Assembly: GCA_963766605.1 (NCBI GenBank)
Contig: CAVYAT010000007.1
Coordinates: 620,001-684,000 of the forward strand
Length of the DNA stretch: 64,000 nt
From: AC-49 sp963766605
GTDB taxonomy: Bacteria > Actinomycetota > Thermoleophilia > Solirubrobacterales > Solirubrobacteraceae
Direction: 5' to 3'
In this document: positions 51,009 through 59,910 of the stretch, piece by piece
How positions within the stretch are numbered: the stretch's first letter is position 1
Layout: the number at the start of each line of letters is the position of its first letter
Notes under the pieces: generated by a model
The model's input: the letters and a program-made list of their open reading frames with translations, nothing else
Databases searched by the model: none
What the model was told of the DNA's origin: nothing
Made by a program: the position numbers and the translations under genes

Positions 51009-52427
51009 ATGCGGATGACTCGCCGTACCTTCGCCCTCGCCCTGCTCCTCCTGGCCGCCACCGCGGGCCCGGCGTACGCCGTCGGCCCCGAACTGGGGAT
51101 CGCCGACGACCGCATCGTCGTCCAGGGCCCGGCCGCCCAGGCCAACCAGGCAGTCGCCACCTTCAAGGCGCTGGGCGTCGACAGCGTGCGGATGTTCGTG
51201 CAGTGGAAGCGCGTCGCTCCGAGCCCGTCGAGCCAGCGCCAGCCGGCGGGCTTCAACCCGGCCAACCCCAACGACCCCAAGTACGACTTCTCGCAGGTCG
51301 ACGCCGCGGTCGCGCGCGTTCGCGCGGCCGGGCTGAAGGTGATGCTGACGGTCACCGGCCCCGGGCCGCTGTGGGCGAGCGGCAACCCGAAGCTCGGCAT
51401 CCAGGCCTACAAGCCGTCGGCGCCGAAGTTCGGCCAGTTCGCCTCCGCGGTCGCCAAGCGCTACCGCGGCAAGGTCGAGCGCTACATCATCTGGAACGAG
51501 CCCAACGAGCCGGCCAACCTCTACCCGCAGTCCAACTGCTCGCCGCACACGGGCTGCTCCCCGGTCTCGCCGAGCATCTACCGCGGCCTCGTGCGCGCCG
51601 CCTACCCGGCGATCAAGGCCGCCGACCCGGGCGTGCCGGTGCTGATCGGCGCGCTGGCTCCCCGCGGCGCCTCCAGCGGCGGCATCAAGAACGTGATCTC
51701 GCCGCTGACCTTCATCCGCGACATGGCGTGCGTGAACTCGAAGTTCAAGTCCCAGCGCAGCGGCCTGTGCACCGGTTTCAAGCCGGCGACCGGCGACGGC
51801 TTCGCCTACCACGCCTACGGCGTCAACAACCGGCCCGACCAGCCGTTCCCCGATGCCAACGACATCGACCTGGCGAGCCTGCCGCGGCTGGAGTCGACGC
51901 TCGACCGCCTGCAGAACGCGGGGGCGCTGAAGGCGACGACGTCGCGCTTCGGGATCTACCTCGACGAGTACGGCTACCAGACCAACCCGCCCGACAAGTT
52001 CCTCGGGGTCAGCCCGGCCGACCAGGACAAGTTCCTGCAGCAGGGCGCCTACCTGGCGTGGCGCGACCCACGGGTCAAGCTGTTCAGCCAATACATCTGG
52101 ATCGACGAGCCGGTCGGCACGGACGGCAGCTACGGCGGCTTCCAGTCGGGGCTGCGCTACAACAACGGCACGGCGAAGCCCGCGCTGGCCCATTTCGCGA
52201 CGCCGATCTACCTCGACGCCAAGCGCGGGAAGCTGTGGGGCCAGGAGCGCCCGGGCGGCAAGCACACGGTCACCGTGCAGCGCCGCTCGAGGGGCTCGTC
52301 GACGTGGACGACGCTCGTCGCGGTCATCACCGACACGCGCGGCTACTGGGAGACGAGCGTCAAGGTGCTGCCCGGCGCGGTCTACCGGTTCGTGGACGGT
52401 CAGGTCGTTTCCGGCACCACCCAATAA
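51009..52427 (+). CDS. Secreted glycoside hydrolase-like protein (clan GH-A)
   Basis: 472 residues from ATG 51009. The signal peptide ends near AGPAYA. A TIM barrel follows with SVRMFVQWKRVAPSP, the acid/base motif YIIWNEPNEPANLYP near residue 165, and the nucleophile candidate in FGIYLDEYGYQT near 325. A C-terminal 70-residue beta domain (KHTVTVQRRSRGSSTWTTLV) looks like a wall- or sugar-binding module. Similar in build to the lipoprotein at 2373. Linkage specificity is unknown; the neighbouring polysaccharide genes suggest a surface glycan. Confidence 0.8.
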   Translation: MRMTRRTFALALLLLAATAGPAYAVGPELGIADDRIVVQGPAAQANQAVATFKALGVDSVRMFVQWKRVAPSPSSQRQPAGFNPANPNDPKYDFSQVDAAVARVRAAGLKVMLTVTGPGPLWASGNPKLGIQAYKPSAPKFGQFASAVAKRYRGKVERYIIWNEPNEPANLYPQSNCSPHTGCSPVSPSIYRGLVRAAYPAIKAADPGVPVLIGALAPRGASSGGIKNVISPLTFIRDMACVNSKFKSQRSGLCTGFKPATGDGFAYHAYGVNNRPDQPFPDANDIDLASLPRLESTLDRLQNAGALKATTSRFGIYLDEYGYQTNPPDKFLGVSPADQDKFLQQGAYLAWRDPRVKLFSQYIWIDEPVGTDGSYGGFQSGLRYNNGTAKPALAHFATPIYLDAKRGKLWGQERPGGKHTVTVQRRSRGSSTWTTLVAVITDTRGYWETSVKVLPGAVYRFVDGQVVSGTTQ

Positions 52428-52473
52428 GCCGGAAAACGGCGTCTCCCCTCGGCTATTCCGTCCGGTGCGGGGG

Positions 52474-52479
52474 TACGCT
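52474..52479 (+). promoter_or_regulatory. -10 element TACGCT of the 68-residue gene
   Basis: TACGCT ends 7 bases before ATG 52487. Confidence 0.5.
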
Positions 52480-52486
52480 CATTCAC

Positions 52487-52693
52487 ATGCCTATCCAGTT
52501 CTATGACGTGAAGAGCCGGCAGAAGGTCGACATCCCCGAGTCCGACGTCCGCAGGACGACGTACGAGCAGAAGGGGAAGGACGGATCGACCAACACGCGC
52601 TACGCCCTTCGCGCAACCCACAACGGCACCAACCTGACCAAGTTCGTCAAGCAGGCGGATTGGGAGGCGCTGAGCAGCGCCCCCGTCGAGTAG
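52487..52693 (+). CDS. Small basic cytosolic protein, unknown
   Basis: 68 residues. The sequence starts MPIQFYDVKSRQKVDIPESDV, with KGKDGSTNTRYALRATHNGT in the middle, which suggests a small beta domain. It has no cysteines, no signal peptide and no known family. The promoter and compact size suggest a stand-alone gene. Confidence 0.6.
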   Translation: MPIQFYDVKSRQKVDIPESDVRRTTYEQKGKDGSTNTRYALRATHNGTNLTKFVKQADWEALSSAPVE

Positions 52694-52711
52694 TTCGGGG
52701 TCACACGCTCC

Positions 52712-54133
52712 CTAACCGCCGGGAGCGGAAACTCCCCCGCCGCCAGTGGTGGTGGTGGGGACGGTCTGGGTCGGGGTCGTGGTGGTCGTCGGTGTCGTCG
52801 GCGTCGTAGTGGGCGCCGAGACGCCGCCGCCGGTGCCCGGCTGCGGGACCGTCGACGTCGGCGGTGCCGGCGTCGTCGGTGTCGTCGGCGCGGGCTTCGG
52901 CTTGGGCTTGACCTTCGGCTTCGGCTTCGGGCAGCGAACCTCGAGCTCACGCGTGAACGAGTGCCATGCGTCGCAGATCGACGTCACGTCGGTGCGCTGA
53001 CACAGCGCCTTGGCCTCGTCGCGGTTCAGCACGTGGTAGTTGAGGTTGGCCAACGGCCCGTGGGCGCTGTAACGCGACCACGTGCCGGTGTCGAAGGTCC
53101 GGATCCGCCGGGTCAGCGCGCGCAGGCCCGCGGCCTCCAGCGATATCACCGCCGGGTCGTGCGTCGCCTGTCCGAGGTCGTACAGGGCGACGACCGCGTC
53201 GAGGTCGGCGTTGAGCACCTGCTGTCCGGGGGCGAACGAGTACAGCGCGTACCAGTTGCCGTCCTTGCCGAGCGGGACGCGGACCCCGGTCGGCGTGTTG
53301 CGCGCGAACAGGGCAGACAGCGACCGCGCCAGCTCCAGGTCCTTGGGCCGGTCGTGCGTGGTCGCCGCGGTCGTGTAGGCCTCGATCGCCGTGGCCTGCG
53401 ACAGCCCGCTCGCCCACGGCGGGACGCCGCCGCCGAACGGGAATTCGTACTCCCACGTGTCCAGGCCCGAGCGCGGCGCGATCAGTGGGCGCATCTCGTC
53501 GAGGATCTCCAGCGCCTGGTGATGCTTGAGCGGGTTGTCTGTGTGCAGCAGCGCGTTGGCGTTGCCGAAGGTGCCGTTGACCTGGAGCTGGAGCCCCATG
53601 CCGGGGTAGTACTCGAACACGATCCCGCTGCCGGGGAACGAGATCCGCGCGCTGTGGGCCATGGGGCCGGCGCTCTTGGCGGCCGCGCGCGCGGCCCGGG
53701 CGCTGCGCCCGGTCGGCGCGGTGCACGTGCGGCCCTTGGCTCCCGGTTCGCCCTGTGAGCCGGCGGTCGGCGAGCGGTGCGCGGTCCACCACTGCAGGTT
53801 GCGCCGCAGAACGAGGAAGACGAACGGCATGCGTCCCGGCGTCAGCGAGCTGCGGTGGGCGATCCCGCGGACGATCTTGATCGCCGCCTTGAGCTGGGTG
53901 CGGTTGTTGGCGGAGATGCGGTTGCTGGCCGCCACGGCGTCGGTGTAGACGGTGCTCCACTTCGTCGCCTGGGCCTCCGTGATCGTGCCCTGGATCTGCG
54001 CGTTGCCGAGCGCGGCCTTGACTGGATCCTGGCGCGGGCGATGGGCGGCGAGCGACGTGGCGGGAAGCAACAGGGCTGCCGCGGCGAGTGCCCAGACAGC
54101 CGGAATCGCGGGACGTACCCGCAAGGACCGCAT
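52712..54133 (-). CDS. Secreted D-glucuronyl C5-epimerase-domain protein with Pro/Thr tail
   Basis: 473 residues from ATG 54133. The signal peptide ends near PATSLAAH. Residues about 210-400 match the C5-epimerase C-terminal domain: PPWASGLSQATAIEAYTTAA, NWYALYSFAPGQQVLNADLD, VVALYDLGQATHDP, RYSAHGPLANLNYHVLN. In heparan/heparosan systems this domain changes glucuronate to iduronate. The last 70 residues are a repetitive KPKP and TTPT tail with two GGGVSAP copies, probably spanning the wall. Its activity here is unproven; many bacterial members are uncharacterised. Confidence 0.78.
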   Translation of the reverse strand: MRSLRVRPAIPAVWALAAAALLLPATSLAAHRPRQDPVKAALGNAQIQGTITEAQATKWSTVYTDAVAASNRISANNRTQLKAAIKIVRGIAHRSSLTPGRMPFVFLVLRRNLQWWTAHRSPTAGSQGEPGAKGRTCTAPTGRSARAARAAAKSAGPMAHSARISFPGSGIVFEYYPGMGLQLQVNGTFGNANALLHTDNPLKHHQALEILDEMRPLIAPRSGLDTWEYEFPFGGGVPPWASGLSQATAIEAYTTAATTHDRPKDLELARSLSALFARNTPTGVRVPLGKDGNWYALYSFAPGQQVLNADLDAVVALYDLGQATHDPAVISLEAAGLRALTRRIRTFDTGTWSRYSAHGPLANLNYHVLNRDEAKALCQRTDVTSICDAWHSFTRELEVRCPKPKPKVKPKPKPAPTTPTTPAPPTSTVPQPGTGGGVSAPTTTPTTPTTTTTPTQTVPTTTTGGGGVSAPGG

Positions 54134-54169
54134 AACGACGCGTTCGCCGCCTCGCAACGAGTCCCTGCC

Positions 54170-54175
54170 TAGACT
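54170..54175 (+). promoter_or_regulatory. -10 element TAGACT of the polytopic protein gene
   Basis: TAGACT ends 9 bases before GTG 54185, in the 51-base gap to the divergent epimerase-like gene. Confidence 0.5.
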
Positions 54176-54184
54176 GTCGCGACC

Positions 54185-55978
54185 GTGCGCTCTGGATCGC
54201 AGCCCGCCGCCGGTCGTTCCCGGATGGCGCTCAGCCTCGCCGTGCTCGGACTCGGCTGCGCACTGCTGATGCAGTCGCTGGGCTGGGCCCAGACCTCGTA
54301 CCTGGCGTTCTCCAAGGCCCTCGATCACGGCACGGCCGAGATCGACCGATGGCACTGGGAGACGCGCGACAAGTCCTACTACCGCGGCCACTTCTACTCG
54401 GTCAAGGCCCCTGGCCTGACGCTCGCGACGCTGCCCGTCTACGCACTGCTGCACGCCGTCGACGCCGAATCGGTGGCCCATACGCTGCGCGTGACCGGCG
54501 AGGCCGGCGGCAAGAACCCGTGGGCCTACCGCGGCCTTCAGATCGCCAACTACGGCGGCAACCGCCAGCGTGCCGTCGTCACCCGCAACGAGATCGAGGA
54601 CGACGCGCCGATGGTCTGGGCGCTGGTCCTGGTCGGTGTGCTGCTGCCGGCCCTGGCGCTCGCGGCGCTGGTCGGCCGGGCCGCCAACCGCGTCGCGCCC
54701 GGCACCGGCACCGCCACCGCGCTGGCGCTGGCCGCCGGGACGATGCTGCTGCCGTTCTCGACGCTGCTGTTCTCCCACGTGCTCAGCGCGCTGCTCGGCT
54801 TCGCCGCGTTCTGGGTCGCGTGGTCGGAGCGCCGCGCCGATCGCCCGGACCTGTGGCGGATCGCGCTGGCCGGGGCCCTGGGCGGGCTCGCCGTGACGAC
54901 CGAGTACCCGCTGGCGATCGCGGCGGCGATCGTCGGCATCTACGCCCTGACACGCGCCGCGACACCGCTCGCCGGCCGTGCGCGGCGTGCCGGGGCGTTC
55001 GCCGCCGGCGCGCTGGCCGGCGTTGCGCCGCTGCTGGCCTACAACGCCTGGGCGTTCGGTTCGCCGCTGCACATGTCCTACGCCGACGCGGTCTCCCAGC
55101 CGGGCGTCACCGGCCACGACACGCTGGGTCTCAACAGCGGCGGGCTGTTCGGGATCACCGCGCCGCGGCTGCACGACGGGCTGAGCCTGTTGCTCGGTGG
55201 TCGCGGCCTGCTGACGCTGACGCCGGTGCTCGTCGTCGCGATCGCCGGCGTCGTCGCGATGTACCGCCAGGGCCACCGGGCCGAGGCGTCGACGATCGGC
55301 GCGATCGCGCTCGCCTACCTCGTCTACGACGCCGGCTACTGGCTGCCGTTCGGCGGCGGCTCGGCCGGCCCGCGGTTCCTGATCCCGATCATCCCGTTCC
55401 TCGGTGTCGGGCTCGGGCCCGCGTGGCGGCGCTGGCCGTCGCCGACGCTCGCGCTGACCGTTCTCGGCGCCGCGATGATGACGATCGCGACGATCACCCA
55501 TCCGCTGATCAGCACCGACTGGACAGGCGAGTGGTGGCACCGGCTCGTCGACCTCGGCGCGGTGCAGCACACCTGGTTCGACGTCACCGGCATCTGGCAG
55601 GGGTCGAGCACGGTGATTCCGGTCGTGATCCTGTTCGCGCTGGCTCTCGGGCTCGGCGTATCGACGCTCGGCGTCCGGCATCTCGCCCGCGGCACCGGCT
55701 GGGGCGTCGCCGCCCTGGGCGGCTGGTTCGCCGCTGCGGCGATCCTGCCCGGGCCGCTGGGCTGGGCGCCGTGCACGAAGCTCGTGAACATCTGCGGGAC
55801 CACGTCGGCGGCCAAGGGCAACAACGCCGACCTGCACCTGCTGCTGACGTGCCTGGCCGCGGGCGCGGTGACGCTCGCCGGCGTGTGGCTGCTCGCGCGG
55901 CTACGACCCGAGGTGGTAGACGACCACGCCCCCGCGAGCCTGACGCTCGATCCCCAGCCCATCCAGACTCCGGCCTAG
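54185..55978 (+). CDS. Polytopic membrane protein, GT-C glycosyltransferase-like
   Basis: 597 residues with about 11 membrane segments. The first outside loop (SKALDHGTAEIDRWHWETRDKSYYRGHFYSVKAPG, quoted for its acidic and aromatic pattern DRWHWETRDKSYY) resembles the catalytic first loop of GT-C enzymes that use polyprenyl-phosphate sugars. A motif SAGPRFLIPIIPFLGVGLGP is typical of actinobacterial members. The acceptor is unknown. Its 3' end overlaps the next convergent gene by 78 bases. Confidence 0.65.
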   Translation: MRSGSQPAAGRSRMALSLAVLGLGCALLMQSLGWAQTSYLAFSKALDHGTAEIDRWHWETRDKSYYRGHFYSVKAPGLTLATLPVYALLHAVDAESVAHTLRVTGEAGGKNPWAYRGLQIANYGGNRQRAVVTRNEIEDDAPMVWALVLVGVLLPALALAALVGRAANRVAPGTGTATALALAAGTMLLPFSTLLFSHVLSALLGFAAFWVAWSERRADRPDLWRIALAGALGGLAVTTEYPLAIAAAIVGIYALTRAATPLAGRARRAGAFAAGALAGVAPLLAYNAWAFGSPLHMSYADAVSQPGVTGHDTLGLNSGGLFGITAPRLHDGLSLLLGGRGLLTLTPVLVVAIAGVVAMYRQGHRAEASTIGAIALAYLVYDAGYWLPFGGGSAGPRFLIPIIPFLGVGLGPAWRRWPSPTLALTVLGAAMMTIATITHPLISTDWTGEWWHRLVDLGAVQHTWFDVTGIWQGSSTVIPVVILFALALGLGVSTLGVRHLARGTGWGVAALGGWFAAAAILPGPLGWAPCTKLVNICGTTSAAKGNNADLHLLLTCLAAGAVTLAGVWLLARLRPEVVDDHAPASLTLDPQPIQTPA

Positions 55979-57535
55979 GATCGCGCTCGCGCCGCGGACG
56001 TGACGCACCGCGACGGTGCGGACGCCCAGCCGCCGCAGTGCCGCGACCGACGCACGGTCGGGGAAGCGCTGCGACAGGAGCGTCAGCGCGGCGAATTGCC
56101 GTGGGACGAAGCTGCCGCGACCGTTGACGAGGTCGGGGAACCCGTCGGTCGACCACAGCACCACGCGGCGGTTACCGGACGTCGTTGCCGGTAGCACGAA
56201 CACCGGCGCCGGCAGCCCGTGCAGTCCGGCCGGGGCGACCGGCGCGCGCGGATGCGGCGCGAACCCCCAGCCCTCGACCAGCACCAGGGCGAGCAGCGCG
56301 ATCGCGGCGACCGAGCCCCAGCGTCGGCCGTGGCCGCGGGCCCGGGAGATCACCAGATCGGCGCCGCCGGCCGCCAGCAGCGCGAGCGCCAGCGACGTCA
56401 GCGTCATCAGCCGCCCCGGCACCCGGATTCCCTGCCAGCCCGGAAGCACGGCGAACAGCCAGCGGTAGGGGAACAGCCACTGCTCCCAGCCACCATGGAA
56501 GCCGATCGACAGCACGCCGGACACGAGCACCGCGACGCCGAGGCCGATCCGCAGCCGCCGGGCCAGGCGCGACCAGCCGACACCGGCGATCGCGAGCGCG
56601 AGGATCGCCAGCCCCGGGAACAGGGTCTGCTCGGGGACGAAGCCCAGCGAATGGCGCACCGGGCGCGTCGCGGCGCTCCACACGCGGTCGAGCTTCGACG
56701 CCGCGGCGAACTCCTGCACCGGGCCCGAGAACACCTCGACCTGCGCCGTGGTGCGGTGCGCCTCGGGATGGTCGTGCAACACCCGCAGGTAGGGGCGCGC
56801 CAGCAGGCCGGCGACGAGGGCCAGCACGAGCACACCGGCCGCCGTCGCGATCGCGACGTTGCGTGCCGGGCGGGGGCGACCGCGCCGCCACCAGACCGCC
56901 CCGGCGACGAGCGCGCCGAACGCCAGCAGGTAGAACAGCAGCAGGCCGAGCGAGAAGCCGAGCGACACCTGCCACGCCGCGACGAGCCAGCCCGAGACGA
57001 TCAGCCCCGACGAGCCGCGGCGGTAGCCGCGGATGAGCAGGAACAGCGACAGCGGGATGCCGCCGCTGGAGAGCACGTGCAGGTGGCCGTCCTGCTCCAG
57101 GCGCCACGGGCAGTAGGCGAATGCCGCCCCGGCGACCGCCGCGCCACCGCGCCCGGCGCCGAGCTCGCGTGCCAGCAGCCAGGCGCCGACGAAGCACAGC
57201 ATGTAGGCGAACAGGAACAGGACGTCGTAGCGGGCCACCGCGGCGAAGGCCCCGTGGCCGATCAGCCCGGCCGGGGCGTAACCGACCAGGGCATCGGAGA
57301 ACGCGAGGCTGTCGCGCAGCGGCCAGAACGTGTTGGCCTGGAACAGGCTCAGCGGATGGTGCAGGAGCGCGTGCCCGTCCCACGCCACCTGCCACGCCTG
57401 GACGATCGGGTCACCGGTGTCCTTGGCGATGTCGCGCCCCATGTGCAGTGGCAGCGGCCAGTGCATCGCCAGGGCCAGCGCGCAGCCGAGCAGCACGCAG
57501 CCGAGCAGCTCGCGGCGGGTGATCACCCTGGACAA
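55901..57535 (-). CDS. Polytopic membrane protein, GT-C/YfhO-like
   Basis: 544 residues from TTG 57535. About 11 membrane segments are followed by a C-terminal soluble domain of 110 residues (APVFVLPATTSGNRRVVLWSTDGFPDLVNG...). The first loop carries AKDTGDPIVQAWQVAWD, an Asp-rich element like that of YfhO-type and other GT-C transferases. Probably adds a sugar outside the membrane from a lipid carrier. TAGCCT ends 7 bases before the TTG, favouring it over GTG 57526. Confidence 0.65.
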   Translation of the reverse strand: MSRVITRRELLGCVLLGCALALAMHWPLPLHMGRDIAKDTGDPIVQAWQVAWDGHALLHHPLSLFQANTFWPLRDSLAFSDALVGYAPAGLIGHGAFAAVARYDVLFLFAYMLCFVGAWLLARELGAGRGGAAVAGAAFAYCPWRLEQDGHLHVLSSGGIPLSLFLLIRGYRRGSSGLIVSGWLVAAWQVSLGFSLGLLLFYLLAFGALVAGAVWWRRGRPRPARNVAIATAAGVLVLALVAGLLARPYLRVLHDHPEAHRTTAQVEVFSGPVQEFAAASKLDRVWSAATRPVRHSLGFVPEQTLFPGLAILALAIAGVGWSRLARRLRIGLGVAVLVSGVLSIGFHGGWEQWLFPYRWLFAVLPGWQGIRVPGRLMTLTSLALALLAAGGADLVISRARGHGRRWGSVAAIALLALVLVEGWGFAPHPRAPVAPAGLHGLPAPVFVLPATTSGNRRVVLWSTDGFPDLVNGRGSFVPRQFAALTLLSQRFPDRASVAALRRLGVRTVAVRHVRGASAILGRSLDGLGIERQARGGVVVYHLGS

Positions 57536-57542
57536 GGGCGCG

Positions 57543-57548
57543 AGGCTA
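57543..57548 (-). promoter_or_regulatory. -10 element TAGCCT deciding TTG 57535
   Basis: TAGCCT (minus strand) ends 7 bases before TTG 57535. Confidence 0.5.
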
Positions 57549-57579
57549 TCCCCCGGCCCTGGTTCAATGGCGCGCGAGC

Positions 57580-58794
57580 ATGCCGGATCGGTCTGTAGAC
57601 CACCTGATCATCGGCGCCGGGATCGCGGCGGTCAGCTGCGCGCGCACCCTGCGCGAGTCCGGAGCCAGCGGGTCGATCCTCGTCGTCGGCCGCGAGGCCG
57701 ACCGCCCGTACCACCGCCCGCCGGTGACCAAGGAGTATCTGCGGGGCGGCCTCGCGCGGACCGACATCCTGCTCGAGCCCGAGGAGTGGTGGGACCAGGC
57801 CGGCGTCGAGCTGATGACGCGCATGAGCGTCACCGAGCTCGACACAGCCGCGCGCACGGCGAAGATTCAGAGCGGCGAGACGATCGGCTACCGCACCGCC
57901 CTGGTCGCCACCGGCGCGCTGGTGCGGCGCCTGAGCATCGACGGCGCACACCTCGACGGTATCCACTACCTGCGCACGCCCGGCACCGCGGACACGCTGC
58001 GCCGCGACATCCGCGGCGCCGAGGACATCGTGATCATCGGCGGCTCGTACGTCGCGTGCGAGACAGCGGCGACGCTCGCCACGCGCGGCGGCGGCCAGAT
58101 CACGATGCTGATGCTCGAGCGCCAGCCGCTGATGGGCGGCTTCGGTGGGTACGCCGGGCAGTGGGTTCGCAACGGCCTTGCGCGCCACCGGATCTCTGTC
58201 GTCGGCGGCGTCAAGGTGCAGGAGATCGAGGGCCACGAGCGCGTGCGCTCCGTCCTGTGCAGCGACGGCAGCTCGTACCGCGCGGACGTCGTCATCTGCG
58301 GCGTCGGCGCGCTGCCCGACATCCTGCTCGCGCGCAAGGCCGGGCTGACGCTCGGTGAGCAGGGTGGTGTCCTGTGCAACTCGCGCCTGGAGACGTCGGC
58401 TCCCGGCGTCTGGGCGGCCGGCGACATGTGCGAGTACGAGAGCGTCGTCCACGACGGCCGGATCATGCGCATCGAGCATGAACAGGTCGCCGCCGATCAG
58501 GGCGCGACCGTCGCGCGCAACATGCTCGGCGCCGGCCAGGACCACACCGCAGTGCCGTACTTCTTCTCCGACCTCGGCGACTGGGCGTCGCTGGAGTACG
58601 TCGGGCCGGCCGACACGTGGGACGAGGAGGTCGTGCGCGGCAGCCTCGAGGACGGGTCGTTCAGCGTCTGGTACCTCGAGGAGGGTCGGCTCCGTGCCGT
58701 GCTCGCCGTCGACCGTACGCACGACCTGCGCCGCGGCAGCGAGCTGATCGGCGCTCGGGCGTCGCTCACGGCGGCCGAGATCGCCGCGCTCTGA
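57580..58794 (+). CDS. FAD-dependent ferredoxin/rubredoxin reductase-like oxidoreductase
   Basis: 404 residues. FAD motif HLIIGAGIAAVSCARTLRE, RPYHRPPVTKEYLRGG, ATGALVRRL, NAD motif IVIIGGSYVACETAATLATRG and the second FAD motif VWAAGDMCEYES place it with the rhodocoxin/putidaredoxin reductase type. It would pass electrons from NAD(P)H to a small iron-sulfur protein. No ferredoxin or P450 gene is adjacent. The 45-base gap upstream holds only the promoter of the divergent gene and TTCAAT, a poor -10. Confidence 0.85.
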   Translation: MPDRSVDHLIIGAGIAAVSCARTLRESGASGSILVVGREADRPYHRPPVTKEYLRGGLARTDILLEPEEWWDQAGVELMTRMSVTELDTAARTAKIQSGETIGYRTALVATGALVRRLSIDGAHLDGIHYLRTPGTADTLRRDIRGAEDIVIIGGSYVACETAATLATRGGGQITMLMLERQPLMGGFGGYAGQWVRNGLARHRISVVGGVKVQEIEGHERVRSVLCSDGSSYRADVVICGVGALPDILLARKAGLTLGEQGGVLCNSRLETSAPGVWAAGDMCEYESVVHDGRIMRIEHEQVAADQGATVARNMLGAGQDHTAVPYFFSDLGDWASLEYVGPADTWDEEVVRGSLEDGSFSVWYLEEGRLRAVLAVDRTHDLRRGSELIGARASLTAAEIAAL

Positions 58795-58799
58795 GTCGC

Positions 58800-58958
58800 T
58801 CAGCGGCGGCGGCGCTCGAAGCGGTGGTTGGCGTCGCGCTCGCCGAGGATGCCGAAGTAGATGACCAACCCAAGGCCGGTGATGATCGCCGGGAACAGGA
58901 CGAAAAAGATCCCGATCAGGGCGATGTCGACGGTGGCGGCCTTGCTCAGCGCGAGCAC
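58800..58958 (-). CDS. Small two-pass membrane protein
   Basis: 52 residues from GTG 58958 (MLALSKAATVDIALIGIFFV...). Two hydrophobic stretches (TVDIALIGIFFVLFPAIITGLGLVIYFGIL) precede a basic tail ending RFERRRR. The start is chosen because TATCCT ends exactly 7 bases before this GTG; an upstream GTG at 58976 is the alternative. Unknown function; the gene is convergent with the FAD oxidoreductase. Confidence 0.5.
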   Translation of the reverse strand: MLALSKAATVDIALIGIFFVLFPAIITGLGLVIYFGILGERDANHRFERRRR

Positions 58959-58965
58959 GGCGCAA

Positions 58966-58971
58966 AGGATA
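58966..58971 (-). promoter_or_regulatory. -10 element TATCCT of the 52-residue gene
   Basis: TATCCT (minus strand) ends 7 bases before GTG 58958. Confidence 0.45.
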
Positions 58972-58989
58972 CCCACGCACGCCGTCAGC

Positions 58990-59910
58990 GTGCTGCGTAG
59001 GCTCGAACGGTGCTCGAGGAAATGCACGATACGGACGCCGGCTCCCGATCCGCCGCGCCACGGCCCGCCCGGCGAATGGGGTGGGCGACCGCGCTGGATC
59101 CTGCTCGCCGTGCTGGTCCTCGCGGCCGCCGGCGCGGTCGCCGTTGCGCTCACCGGCCGCGGGTCCAAGCCCGCCCCGCGCCCGCGCGCCGCGGCACCCG
59201 TGCCCCGGATCGTCGCGCCGCCGCGACCGGTCGCGCCGCGGTCGGACTACGCCGCCGTCGTCGATCGCCTTGCCCACCACGGCTCGAAGGTCTACTGCGG
59301 CTCGGCGCATGGCAACCAGGTCGCGCTGACGTTCGACGACGGGCCGGGGCCCGAGACGGTCCCGATCCTCGCGCAGCTCGTGCGCGCGCACATCCCGGCC
59401 ACGTTCTTCCTGATCGGCCGCAACGCGCAGGCCAACCCGAAGCTGCCGCGGCTCGAGGCGCGGCTCGGGATGGCGCTCGGCGACCACACCGAGACCCACC
59501 CCGACCTCACGCGGCTGTCGGCCGCCGACGTCAAGGGCCAGATCGCCGACGCGCGCGACGCGATCTCGGCCACCGCCGGGATCCCGGTGTCGCTGTTTCG
59601 CCCGCCCTACGGGGCGCGCAACGCCCGCGTCGACGCCCAGGCCCGCGCGCAGGGGCTGCTCGAGGTGCTGTGGGACGTCGATACGCGCGACAGCGAACGC
59701 GCCACGTCGGCCACGATCCTCGCCAACGCGCGCCGCGGGCTGCGGGGCGGGTCGATCGTCCTGATGCACGAGGACCCCACGACGGTCACGGCGCTGCCGG
59801 CGATCCTGCGCTCGCTGCGCGAGCGCCACCTCGAGGCGGTCACGATCCCGCAGCTCGTCGCGGGCGGGCACCGAACGAAGACCTGCCCGTACATCCCGAA
59901 TACCGAATAG
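58990..59910 (+). CDS. Membrane-anchored polysaccharide deacetylase (NodB, CE4)
   Basis: 306 residues from GTG 58990. One membrane segment (WILLAVLVLAAAGAVAVAL) precedes a Pro-rich linker and a NodB domain with all CE4 motifs: LTFDDGPGPETV, DHTETHPDLTRLSA (metal His pair), RPPYGARNARV, VLWDVDTRD and IVLMHEDP. It removes N- or O-acetyl groups from wall or capsule glycans. TAGGCT (58998-59003) ends 6 bases before another GTG at 59010 in a different frame; if that is the true start, a single-base insertion separates it from the domain. Confidence 0.88.
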   Translation: MLRRLERCSRKCTIRTPAPDPPRHGPPGEWGGRPRWILLAVLVLAAAGAVAVALTGRGSKPAPRPRAAAPVPRIVAPPRPVAPRSDYAAVVDRLAHHGSKVYCGSAHGNQVALTFDDGPGPETVPILAQLVRAHIPATFFLIGRNAQANPKLPRLEARLGMALGDHTETHPDLTRLSAADVKGQIADARDAISATAGIPVSLFRPPYGARNARVDAQARAQGLLEVLWDVDTRDSERATSATILANARRGLRGGSIVLMHEDPTTVTALPAILRSLRERHLEAVTIPQLVAGGHRTKTCPYIPNTE

